From Acanthaster planci (lineage: Eukaryota > Echinodermata > Asteroidea > Valvatida > Acanthasteridae), in assembly GCF_001949145.1 (NCBI RefSeq), contig NW_019091416.1:2829390-2889389 (forward strand): a stretch of DNA of 60,000 nt. Direction: 5' to 3'. The position numbers and the translations under genes were made by a program. Below the pieces are notes generated by a model. It saw only the letters and a list, made by a program, of their open reading frames with translations, did not search any database and was not told where the DNA came from. This document shows, piece after piece, positions 37,882 to 49,006 of the stretch (position 1 is its first letter; each line of letters begins with the position of its first letter).

Positions 37882-38087
37882 NNNNNNNNNNNNNNNNNNN
37901 NNNNNNNNNNNNNNNNNNNNNNNNNNNNNNNNNNNNNNNNNNNNNNNNNNNNNNNNNNNNNNNNNNNNNNNNNNNNNNNNNNNNNNNNNNNNNNNNNNNN
38001 NNNNNNNNNNNNNNNNNNNNNNNNNNNNNNNNNNNNNNNNNNNNNNNNNNNNNNNNNNNNNNNNNNNNNNNNNNNNNNNNNNNNNNN
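37882..38087. other. Assembly gap (206 N)
   Basis: Undetermined bases between inversely oriented simple repeats. Confidence 0.99.
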
Positions 38088-38190
38088 CCTACCTAATCTA
38101 CCTACCTAATTGGATCAATTGAGCTGTTTGTTTGTTGGGGTGTTGGGGTTTTTGTTTGTTTGTTTTGTTTGTTTGTTTGTTGGGGTGTTA
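38088..38190. repeat. (CTAC)n and (GTTT)n simple repeats, right of gap
   Basis: CCTACCTAAT words at 38088-38110, then GTTTG repeats with TTGGGGTGTTGGGG that mirror the left flank of the gap. Confidence 0.9.
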
Positions 38191-38202
38191 GTTAACAATC
38201 AC

Positions 38203-38322
38203 ATGTGCGCGAAATCAGTCGACTTAATGCGCGTTTTCAAAGGGTCCACAGATTTCGCGCGTTGTGATTGGCCAACGCGTTACAAACTCTTGGAGGCGCA
38301 GTATTGTAAAATCGCCAGTATT
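38203..38322. mobile_element. Palindromic MITE, family A, truncated copy 3
   Basis: Contains the centre and the complete right arm (TTTCGCGCGTTGTGATTGGCC, then ACTCTTGGAGGCGCA). The outer half of the left arm is missing, next to the GTTT simple repeat. Confidence 0.8.
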
Positions 38323-41132
38323 CAACCAGAAAATAGGCCAATATAAGTCAGCAGTTGTCGTCAGGTAAAGATAATAATGATTATCGATCCAGCGAACAGG
38401 TCCAGTTAGCAACTAAACTGAGTCTTATTCGCTCTGAAAAAAGACAAAATCCGATTAAAACATCTGCCAGAGACAACTTCAATCCCTCCTCACCCACGAT
38501 CTGGCTAGTTGACCCCTTTAGGGCGGGCCGTCCAAGTAACTGTATGCAACCAAACATAACGTGAGATACACAGCAATGTAATTATGGCTGACGCGCTACC
38601 TGTGCCTGCATACTGTCTGCTTGCGGCGCCTGAGAGTTGTCATCTGGCAAGATGTGACAAATGAATTTGTTAGTGCATTTAAGTCAGATAGAACCACCAC
38701 AGCAAAAGTCGCCCGGAGCTGTATAGATCTGTAGTTTTTAATAGCATAGCCTCCATTGGGCTGTTGGCGACGAGCGTCTCGTAAGCGGCCGTGCTTTCCC
38801 GTTGGACGTGTCTCGTCCATCCGCCAGATTTCCCTCGGTGGCCAGAGAAGCGGGATCGGGGACCACAATAACAAGTCTGTTGTATTTCCTCCTTTCCCTG
38901 CGCTCCTCCGTGGCCCGATAACAATAACCGTCCGTCAGATTTGTCGCACGCTCGCCAGGTTGGAAAATACTGGATTGGGTAATGGCCCAGACTTCCTGGC
39001 GTTGGACAACGTGCTTTGTGACCAATATTATGTAGCTATTCGAGAACGTGGGGGAAAAAATCAGTGCCAAAGTTCAGCAGAATGTTTTTCATGGAAGGGG
39101 TTCAAATCTCTTGTCAATTTTGCAAAAGTGTACTGACTGTAATATCGTCTTCGATTTGTCTGAGATTATTGATGGACGAGGACGGAGACGTTCTTCAGCA
39201 CGGTCGAAGATCATAGCTCAGTATGTAAATTTTATTAAAAATGCCCTGTTCGAGCAAAAGTCGTGACGCAGTTTTACCTACCGCACACGTTCATCCCTCA
39301 AGCCGTACATTTCTCATTTTCGAAAGAACCAGAAGGAAGAAAGAAAGAAGCCTCTGTTCACGGTCTTTGTAAAACCTAATTAATTTTTAAGACTGCCAAT
39401 TTTTAATTTTAACACTGCCAATGTAAGTAATCACTGGTAGCGAGCATTACCCCTGGTCGTTGGATTTTTTCCCGATGTTGTCTTTGAAGACTAGTGCGAT
39501 AAAACGTAGCTGAGGTAGCCAACGTGGCTGAGCAAAGGTAATTGATTTGCTACTGCCCTGTCATAAGGAGTTGCAAATAAGTTCAGACGTATAGGTGCAG
39601 AAATTCGAACATGAGGTTGACCAAATGGCGCAATTAGCATTGCTGATAATCGACAACTGTCTGCATTGTTGTTTTAATGGTAAGTGCCACCACCGTTTTT
39701 GGTCCGTATGGAAGTCGAAGCGAGGCTTTTCTTATAAAATGAGATGGAGTGGGTCGCAAACGCATGGCAAAGTCCAGGTTTATGACATTCGTGTTGGCGC
39801 AAATTTAAGTCCACCTAAATGGCCTATTCTATTAGGAAGTAAGTTTACTCACAAAGAAATTAGTGACTACCAATGCATCTTTGTACATAGCCTGGATATC
39901 AGACATACACTCTGAGATCATGCTTTGTCGAGTCACTAGGGTGCGAGCAGGGAAGACAGTCGTCTGGTGTAATAAATTTTACTCGCGAAAAGATAACAAA
40001 CGCGACAAATAGCAGCTATATGCCGTGAGCATGCGGAGCCCTGGTAGAACGAAGAAATCGACTGCCTTTTTTATGAATCGGAATATTAGACTGAATATTA
40101 CTGACGAGGGGCCCTGCGGAGAAACGCCATTACATTATAATTGAATTTCCCTGAAATCGTTATTGAGACTTTTTGCTCATTTTGTGCATAAATTAAGATT
40201 GGCATTTCATCTCTTGCACTGGTATATACGCTCCAGTTCTTACCTCCCTCCCCCTCGTGTGGGCGAGCAATCGCTGTTGTTATTTATTCCGCAGCAGTCC
40301 CCCAGCTATTAACGAAGGGAACCACCTCAATTTTTTATTAATATCTTCCCCTGACTGCTGTTTTGGTCGCAAAAAGCTCTCACTGCATATTTCATACAGA
40401 AAGCTGAAGTCTTTACCTGAAGCCACCGTGCACTGCATCGATTTTCTTTTTAGAGCCCCAGCGCCTGTCATGCGTAAAAAGACCCAAGAGTGACCACAGA
40501 AGAAATTCCCAATGGCAACATTGATTTGGTGGTGTCTTCGGCAGAATATCGTAAATTGCGCGCATTCATGGGATAACGTCAAAATACATCGTGCACAATG
40601 GAGGTGCATAAAAGTCGGAGGGGGCGGACAATCGGCATGAGAGGTTCTCTTTTGTATTTAAACAAGAAATTAGATTTTTATTTCGTTTTCTTGCAAATAC
40701 ACCGGAACTTTGAAAATATTGAGTGTGATTCGCCTCCCCCATTATGTCCCCGATAAAATAAGCGTGTCTGTTGACTGTCCGTGGTCGAGTGTTGAAATAG
40801 TTGAATCAAGTGCATTTCTATTACAAAATCCACTTTTCTGTCTGAATTTGACAGAAATTTATTGACCAACTTCCACAGTCGCAAATATTGGGCAGACTCT
40901 GTGCAAATAGGTTGAGTTCCTTTTAAATATCAGTAATTTACCAGCTTCCCATGAGAGGGACGTTTTAATCTTTAAAAGTTTTGTATTTGTTTTGAAGTAT
41001 GAAGTGCTGGTCTTGGCACATCTTTCTTTTAACTTTATTTGAAAAGCAAGCATTCCATTTCACAGCATAACAGGCTTAAATAAGGCTACACCCTATGGAA
41101 ATGTTTTAAATGAGCTCCGAGTAGGCCATTGT
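38323..41132. other. Gene-poor stretch
   Basis: A GC-richer patch at 38740-38960 has open frames on both strands but no domain or splice support. Nothing else identified. Confidence 0.4.
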
Positions 41133-41308
41133 AATACGGGCGATTCACAATAGTGCGCCTCCAAGAGTATGAAACGCGTTGGCCAATCACGATACGCGAA
41201 ATTTGTCAACCCAATGCGCATTTTCAAAGGGTCGACAGATTTCGCGCGTTGTGATTGGCCAACGCGTTGTAAACTCCTCGAGGCTCACTGTTGTGAATCG
41301 CTAGTATT
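41133..41308. mobile_element. Palindromic MITE, family A, copy 4
   Basis: Full-length, ends AATACGGGCGATT / AATCGCTAGTATT. The right arm keeps GTCGACAGATTTCGCGC followed by GTGATTGGCC. The left arm has CCAATCAC but its E2F-like word is changed to ACGCGAAA. Confidence 0.85.
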
Positions 41309-44300
41309 GTAGATCAGGCTGTAAATGTCGTTGCCTTTTGCCCTTCAAAGCAACACCCACTTCCTCCTCGGCACCAAAATTAAAAAAACAAGAAATTCAA
41401 GTGATGGAAATTGCCGTTACTTCGGGCAGATTTCAAGGTGAATTCGTGAGGGTTGCAGTGAACGTTGCAACGAAACTGCAGCGAATGACGTCATGGAATT
41501 CCCTTGGATTTCACCTTGCGCCTGGATAAATAAAACCAGACAGTAATAATAAACGTTGTGTTCGCAGAAAGAGCCTTGTTAGGCTGAGTTGTCGACCCAC
41601 ACATATGCAACGAAATGAATAGGAAACTGAGAAGAATGCATTTAATTTGCTGTTGTATTCAAGCCCGTTTCATGTCCTCTGACAAATCCAGTCACAAAAC
41701 ATGACAGGGAGAGCAGAGACAAATGAATGCTTTTCTCAGATTTCATTGGAATAGACTTGAATTGTGTTGGTCTTGCAGGAACTTACGGTGACTCGTTATG
41801 GGATCGGCTACAGTAGCGATTTATGCCGTGTAGGCCCATGTGCGCCCTCCAGAACAATTTGGTGGAATTCTTGACTTTGTCGTGATTGTTTTTCATGACG
41901 AGTGAACAACTTCCGAACTCAAATCTTGAAAGTTCCCGATGTAGACAAACTGGGTAATCTATGATATCTGAAACCATTGGGAACAAAACCGGAAACATCT
42001 AGACTCTAAAACAACCGTAAACCACAAATGGACACGGGACTAGCTCCTTCAGACATGTAATGACCAATGATTCGTCAGCCCCAGTAGGCCTAGAAAGATG
42101 AGAGTATTATTACAACGTGGTTTAGGCGTAAGCCATTTGGGCAGATGGCGCTTTCATAACAGAGTCATTCCGTTGCTTGCAGATATCGAGTTACACTAAT
42201 ATTCGCCATCAGTAATTCTGCTCTCGTTGTCAGATGGAGGCATCCTTGGTTACAATTTAGCAAGGGGATTGCTGCATTTGAGGAGCATGGCTACGACACG
42301 GGGGGGGAGACTTGAATAAGGAAGTCAGTCACCAAAGTGCAAGTCATCAAGCCTGAAGAGTCCACGTTTTATGTCCAGGGACCACGATCGTTACCACTGT
42401 GGGGACCCGTGTTGAAATAACGACCCAAGGGTTTTAAGGATAGATTGCATGCCTTATTCAGATGCACCTTGGTTGATATTAATGAGAGCACGCGTGTGAC
42501 TTTCTTGATGGTAAATTTATCATTAAATTTTATCCACAGGTAGGTCGACATGCTGGCTTTATTTGCATCTTTTAAAAGCACCACTAAAGCAGATCCATTT
42601 ATTAAAAAATGTAAATAAGTGTATATATTTATGCCTTTGGCTCGGAATCTCTACATCGAAGAAAAAAGCGGCTTCACTGAAAAGCAAATCATCTTTTGGG
42701 TTGCTTTGTTGCTAAGCTATAACATAAAAGCCAATCAAGTGGACGATGCACGCTTGCAAGGTCAGTCTCTTGCTTTCGTTGTAATAAGGCCCTATAGAAA
42801 AGGATTGTTGTCGTCACATCCTATTAAAATGTTTGAAAACCTTGGGACGTTTCACCGGACATTAAAACATTTTCGATGGCCACCTTTGATGATGGAAAGC
42901 AGTAACTTAAGTTTGACTTTTTTTACATAATGCTTCCTGCCAATGGCATTGACCGGTGCAAGTGAACAGTCGGTCACCATAGTTCCTTGGTTGGTCTCTT
43001 CGGTAGGGACTTAATGGGAAGACAAAACAGAGTGGAAACCGAACCTTACGTATAGGCCAACCATTGCAGTTAGTAGCGTCCATCTACTATTAGTCACTGT
43101 CATGTATTGCTTGCATGGATGCGCTATTCTGTTTGCGTCAGTCCCACTTCGTAAGCAGAACGTGCATAAACTTTGCTTTTAGCGCCAGGCATGTGGCTGT
43201 TAACCGTACGTGTGCGAATTTGCTTTTTGAGGGTATATTTCGGGCAGACGGTAAACCTAGTCCTGTTCAGTTTTTACCGTAATTTTGATTGAAATGAAAT
43301 GGGGCAAAAGTCCCAAAGTGTTGTTATTGATGCTCTGAGACTGTTTAAGAGCTCTTCGTCTCCATTAATGATCAGCACGAGGTCCAATCTCAGCGCACCC
43401 CCTCCTACTTGTCGCCATAGCTGTCTAAGTTTCAGGTGTCCGGCAACTATTAAAGTAGGTATATATATGCAATTAAAAACGAACGCAAATCCTAAGAAGA
43501 AACAACCAGTGCCGGAAGGGGGGAGGTGTTAGCCAGAAATGGTGAAAAAATAAGAGACGTCTATGTCCTAGACTACCTAAAAGCAAAGAACTATAGCAAA
43601 AGTTCAGCCATTCCCAGACAACTTTGCGTTACGGGGGCGAAAGCAAAATTACCCCGAATGAATAGCCTCCGCCTCACTGATAAACTCAAAGACTTCGTAA
43701 TTGGGCAATTATTTGGGCGTGATTTCACTTCGGCTCGCCGACCGCTCAAAAGTCCCCCCCCCTCCCTTATTCCGCTTGGGTTGGCGGTGAGCTCCTGCGG
43801 GTCAACTAGGGGTGTGAGCGGCGGCCTGGTTAGCCGGCTTCAACCGGGGTGGGCGATTCGTGATAGCTGTTGTGCAGGCCGTGCAAGGCATGTTACAGCC
43901 CCTCATGAGGGGCTGATTCGTTGGGGTGGATCTTGTCAAAAGGTGCTCATGCGATATCAACATAAAAATTATGTGGTGAAATCTCTGACTCTTGCCATGT
44001 AAGGCGTTTAATAATGAATGTTTTATCATGCTATAACATTACTATTAAACCTTGAAGGTTCTTGCAACTCCGACTAAAAAATTGTTACTGTCAGGCCTAT
44101 ACCCACGTTTCACACAAAAGACCTTTTCTGAGATATTCTAGTTTCCTTCTTGTGCCATGAGACAAAGACTCGAGATATCAGCCCCAAATATCTTACAACG
44201 TCTTGCCTATATCATGTTTGATTGTATTTTCAAAAGCCGCTCTGTTACTATTGACATATGTCGGCATAAAGTAACTTTGCCGCGTGTACATTCGGCCTTA

Positions 44301-44968
44301 AAGGTACATAATGTGAATTTATTCTGGCCACGATTATGATTTGTATTTCAATGGCAATATAAGCTTTAAGATTGTAAGGAAAATGTTTCAGAAATTTAGA
44401 ATTTAATGCTGGCCGTAGTTACCTCAACGGAATGTTGGTGTGAAACTAACTTGTTTGGTGAATGGAGTATGGGGAGGGATGTGGTCAACGTTTAGGGGAT
44501 GAACTTGCCGAAAAATGGACGAAGTTGGTTTTATTACCAATCTTGGGCAAATTGCCAACATGCGTCCTATCTCTTTGTTAGTTTTATAGTGTCTTGCAAG
44601 CATAATGAGCCACGCGTTAATAATTCCTTGGAATCACACTTCAGTCTCGTAAAAGAATGTCTGCTCCACTGCGTTGGCAATTCAACTTGTTAATCACAAC
44701 ATTCTCGTGGAATAGAACAAACAGTCTGTCACCTCGTGAAATTATTCTTACCAAAGTACTCGTGAACATCCGTTATTTGTATATTAAACAACATCAGTTC
44801 GAAGAGATTTCGGGTTATAAGCACTCTTTGATCGGCCTGTGGCAACGAGTGAATAAGGGATGGAAGTGATTTACCGGAGGGTGGCCTAGAGCGTACAGTC
44901 CACAGTTTTAAATCTTAAGAAGTACTATCATTTTACAAACACGATGAGATAGAGTAGGCCACGGTAAC
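41309..44968. other. Gene-poor stretch
   Basis: No firm exon. The 158-codon frame at 43526-44002 shows no recognisable domain. A G-run at 42300-42307. Confidence 0.4.
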
Positions 44969-44974
44969 TTTATT
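44969..44974 (-). terminator. Candidate poly(A) signal AATAAA
   Basis: Minus-strand AATAAA about 260 bases after the TAG at 45233-45235, followed ~25 bases later by the GT-rich word CGTGTTTGT. This is the usual layout of a 3' end. Confidence 0.4.
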
Positions 44975-45232
44975 GTTCTTGTTACCGATTTTTCCTTATT
45001 TTTATATCATTTTACATTTGCAAACCCTATACTTTCCTCCTATAAAATCCCTCAGGATACACCTATCCAGGCAATATGAGCTCATAACTAAAGCTAAAAT
45101 AGGGATCACACTTCATTGTGACGGATTTTTTTTTAAAGTTGATTGCTTTTGGACGAGTGGGCCCACGCGCTCTCAGCGACAATCCTGCCTGAGAGCAGAT
45201 CTATCCTGGTACGGCGGTGACAGGTATGTAAA

Positions 45233-45497
45233 CTAGGTGCAGTCGTCAAAGGCCACCTTCTTCACCAAGGCTGATATTTTCCCAAAGCGTTCCTCGGTAA
45301 TGTTCAGGTACTTGACATCCCTTGGTTGAAGTTTCCACCGCAGATTGATTTCAACACTTTCTTAAGATTGTGTGCTGACTTTCTCCTTCGTTCGCGCTAA
45401 AAGGTTTTTCCTTTGCAATTTCACGTCCAATCTCATTACCGCACGCAGTGGAACGTGGACGTGCTATGACATACGTCAAATTAGCACCACAGAATCC
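45233..45497 (-). pseudogene. Protein-like 3' coding segment with apparent frameshift
   Basis: On the minus strand, 45361-45233 encodes 42 residues then TAG, including RDVKYLNITEERFGKISALV and ending FDDCT. Directly upstream, in another frame (45497-45354), lies an equally protein-like stretch including NEIGREIAKEKPFSANEGES. That frame ends in TGA just inside the second. A single frame change near 45355-45365 would connect them. No good acceptor lies at the junction, so this may be a decayed gene, a sequencing indel or a terminal exon with an unusual acceptor. A poly(A) signal follows at 44974-44969. I do not recognise the family. Confidence 0.4.
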
Positions 45498-48400
45498 TCA
45501 AATACAAGTATCTTCAATACTAATAAATAAGGAATTTTATGGATCACATTAGCCAAGATCTGGAGTAAATTTTTAAAAGCACATATTAATTGAGGTTTTG
45601 TGCTAGACCCTGTTACTTGTTTAACATGGTCATTCATGTTGACTTTTGGTGGATTTCTGTACATCACATTTCCATATAATACTTTTGCATGAATATTGCA
45701 TTTTCATGCCTGCAAATTCCAAACCAGATGTCATTAATCGCCTCATGAAAATGTACCATATGCAATCAGTTTGGCTAGTTGAAACCTCAATGACGTTTGA
45801 ACAATTAGCATGCTAATTTGATTGTATCCATGACTTTAATAAATGAACGTTCAAAAAAAATGCGTCTGGCGAAATACAAACGTTAGGAACAACGTCTGAT
45901 AGCATTTGCCGCGTAGGCAGGCGGCAGAGCGAACACGGAGTTCCCGAGCTATGAAAAGGAGAAATCGAGATGAAAATTAATTTCAAAGTCCAAAGCACCT
46001 GTTGTGTTCAATTACCGTTACCTGCCTCGGTATCATGCTGTTGAGGTGCTGAAAAGGAGAAGCTTCACCACACAGCAAACGAATACCATCTATTTTCTTA
46101 CGGTACAGCATCGCAATTTAAAAAAAGGAATGGATGGAGAAAACATGTGGTAGCACTGCAGAGTTTCACGAAGATAGCTACAAAATCACGTGACCTTCCC
46201 ACGTGGAAACGCCACAATTGCTCAACTGCACGCAATGTAGCTTGCACATGCGCTTTAAAACACATGCGCCAATTTATCGTTGAAAAGCAAACCAACGAGG
46301 TAACTGTCGCTGGTTTATGTGAATTATCAAACACCTTCAGATGACATCAAAACAATTCCCAATCCACTGGAATCCTATATTGTGGAGATGGAGAAGAAGT
46401 GGGACATGCATTAATTGAAAACTCCCTTGATAACAAGAATTGCCTCACCTCCAAATGTGGGTGTTTAAAGTAAGTTTCATCGGGACGAAATTGAGTTTTA
46501 TTTCATACATAATTCATGATCCGGTATGCGTACTTTTCACTATTCATGAAATGCCACCAGCCAATCATAACTAAAAACTCATGTGCGCAGGGCGTAGGTT
46601 GCTCTGCCCGGAACTTCAACTAACCAATCGTCACGCCTGTTCACCCTGCCGCATCGATCGCTTAGCGATGATATCTGATGAAGGCGGTGAACCACAGAAC
46701 GCACAGTCCACGGTTCGTCAGCAGTCGAGCTTACCGAGTCGTGCTCTGCGAACGCTTCCGAAGGGCGACTGAACCGACATCAACAGACCTTAACTGAAAT
46801 TCTGCGAGAATATTACCCACGTGCGCTAATTGGGCATCGCCTGAACCAGTAGACCTTCACAAGGTACGTTCAAATGCCGTGTGATTCTCATAAATCTTCA
46901 GGGTTCTCCGTAATTGCTTGTGATGTGAGGTGGTGAAAGGCGGGCAGTGGAATAAGACATGTCAAGCTTGTGTGGCAAAATTAGTTTATAGGAAGCTCGG
47001 TGCTTTATCATTCACATTTTGCCTGTTTCATTTGAAACAAAGGTTACTTCGTTAGTCTATATTCCGAGCTGTGTGCTTGGGGTGTTAAAAACTGAAGCCT
47101 CTTTTGGACTCTTACCATCGATTTAGAACAATTTAGACGTAGGGTGTATGTAAAATCATATTGAAATCGGAGGATTTGGGACTGTTAGGGTTTTACGCTG
47201 CAAAGTACATTTAGAAAAGCCGTTTTAACCCAATATCTAAAAGTTGTTGAACGCAACCACTTCATTAAGAGAACAACGAATTTATTCCTGTGCTCAGTAA
47301 TAATTGAAATGTATCATTTGAATAAAATACTTTACCAAACACTTGTACAATTTGAAACGTTTGGTGTCTTGGTATCAGATAATCTTATCCTTTCAATTTC
47401 CAACGGGCGATTCAAAAGACGATTAAAATAGTCCAAATTGATATGTATTTGAGTCTGAAAAAACTACAACACAAAAACGTACCTATTTGATATTTAATGA
47501 CTCAGTATTAAGACACAAAATAAGTAAATTTTCAACGAATGATCTTAAATCATTCTGTAACTTTTCACTCGGCCTGTCACTGTGCTAGACGCACCATGGC
47601 TATTTGCATAATTACGAATTTCAACAGTTCAACTGCCATCCTTTAACGCTACGAATGCCACATTCAGTGGATTTTTTTTTTCAACCAAATGAGCTCACAA
47701 ACGCCGGCTGATTATAAGACGTGTTAGATTTTTTTATTACCATGCAATTTACGCCTGAGTTGGTCACCCTTCACAGTTAAGTGGCTACATCGGCGCAGCA
47801 AAGGGACATCTAATTAATGCAACATAAACCGTGTTGCTCAAAGGGATGCATCTCGACTTTGCTATTTAGAAAGTTGTTTTGAGCAATTTGACATCATGCA
47901 TCATGTTTGTTCGGATCTTACCGGTCGTGAGGGATAGATCTGACCAAATATTTTCCACACTGTCAGTGAAGTAGTTGCCGTTCAACTCCCTTCCTGCTCA
48001 CGGCTAAGCTTGTTAAAAATTACTCTCATAAAAAGAACTCTCACGAGCGTATTGTCTATAATCCTCTCTCTTTCCGAGCGATGAATTAGTGTCTCACTTT
48101 TCTTTTTGTACCATCTCGAGGCGGTTTACGCCCAACAATGCGTCAATCTCTAACAGACATTTTGATATCACTAAAAGTGAACTAATTTTGGTCAAACGTG
48201 TTACCATTCATATATCTTAGTGACATTGGATTTTATAAATGATAAATTCTGAAGAGGTCGACATTAAGCCAAATCGCCAAATCCAATCCATTCACGAACA
48301 GTTCATTACGGATGCGAAAGGCCTCTTCATATCTCATCAAACAACGTTCCACAGCTCACCAATTACAACCTGTCCCTCCGGAATATTTATGGATAAATGC

Positions 48401-48568
48401 AATTCCAGATGTACCCTTTTGGTCGTGTTTCGAAGTTTTATGTCAATGTGACTGTCCAAGGTACGGATGCCTAGAACTGCCATATGGATAACATATACAT
48501 GTATAATTATAATATAAACGCACTTCGGTTGGCGGAACAATGACCGTGTCGATAGCTTCAAAACGTAA
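45498..48568. other. Gene-poor stretch
   Basis: Mostly AT-rich; upstream exons of the minus-strand segment at 45233 were looked for and not found. No other gene seen. Confidence 0.35.
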
Positions 48569-48635
48569 TGACATCACGTTTTGTTTACTTGTATTTACTA
48601 TAGGAAAGCGCACGGGTAAACAAAGCGTGACGTCA
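48569..48635. mobile_element. CRE-bearing foldback (family B), copy 2
   Basis: TGACATCACGTTTTGTTTA (48569-48587) is the near reverse complement of TAAACAAAGCGTGACGTCA (48617-48635). The loop word ACTATAGGAAAG.GC is shared with the copy at 5542. The right arm keeps a perfect CRE; the left has one change. Confidence 0.7.
48628..48635. promoter_or_regulatory. CRE palindrome TGACGTCA upstream of secreted-peptide gene
   Basis: The perfect consensus for CREB/ATF factors lies 110 bases before the ATG at 48746 and belongs to the foldback element. Binding is inferred from the motif only. Confidence 0.4.
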
Positions 48636-48745
48636 ACATTGGTCATTGGATGTTGAGGGTTCAAGGATGAATCGATATTAACCTGTGTTTAATTATTCCA
48701 TCTCTCTTAAGTGAACAACAATCGGGAACACTCCCTCCAACAACT

Positions 48746-49006
48746 ATGAACCTTGATCTGAGATGCCTTAGCGCCGGCCTTGTCCTGCTAGTCATTCTTG
48801 GGGTCTCATGGGCGGTGCCCCTGGACTTATACGACCCCGACGAGTGGCACCAGAATGAGGCGCAGGAAGAGGTCAAGAGGGACCGCTGGACTTACCCGGC
48901 GGTGCCTCCTCGGGAGACCCGCGGCCGTAAGAACTGGAGGTCCAACCCGTACAAGATGCTGAACCTGGTGGACGACAGTGTCAAGACCTTCGATTCTCGA
49001 ATCATG
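48746..49006 (+). CDS. Secreted peptide precursor, first coding exon (candidate neuropeptide)
   Basis: ATG at 48746, 87 codons, ending at ATG|GTAAGT (phase 0). Residues 1-23 are a textbook signal peptide (core LSAGLVLLVILGVSWA, likely cut before VPLDL). An acidic segment with DLYDPDEWHQNEAQEEV leads to Lys-Arg at 44-45. Then come DRWTYPAVPPRETR and Gly-Arg-Lys at 60-62, which is the layout that yields a C-terminally amidated peptide. A further segment (NWRSNPYKMLNLVDDSVK) continues to the donor. The exon is GC-rich against AT-rich flanks. A pyrimidine tract ending CTCTTAAG at 48710 could be a 5' UTR acceptor. No known family was recognised; it could also be the N-terminus of a larger secreted protein. 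Later exons were not located. Confidence 0.65.

Noticed and set aside
37768-38109. 113-codon open frame with Lys/Gln/Thr/Asn repeats
   Set aside because: It is the (CAAA)n simple repeat plus the 206-base gap.
39040-39115. GGTTCAAATCTC resembling a tRNA B box with a partial T stem
   Set aside because: No acceptable A box or acceptor stem upstream.
43526-44002. 158-codon plus-strand open frame
   Set aside because: Composition looks random and it overlaps GC-rich simple words; no domain.
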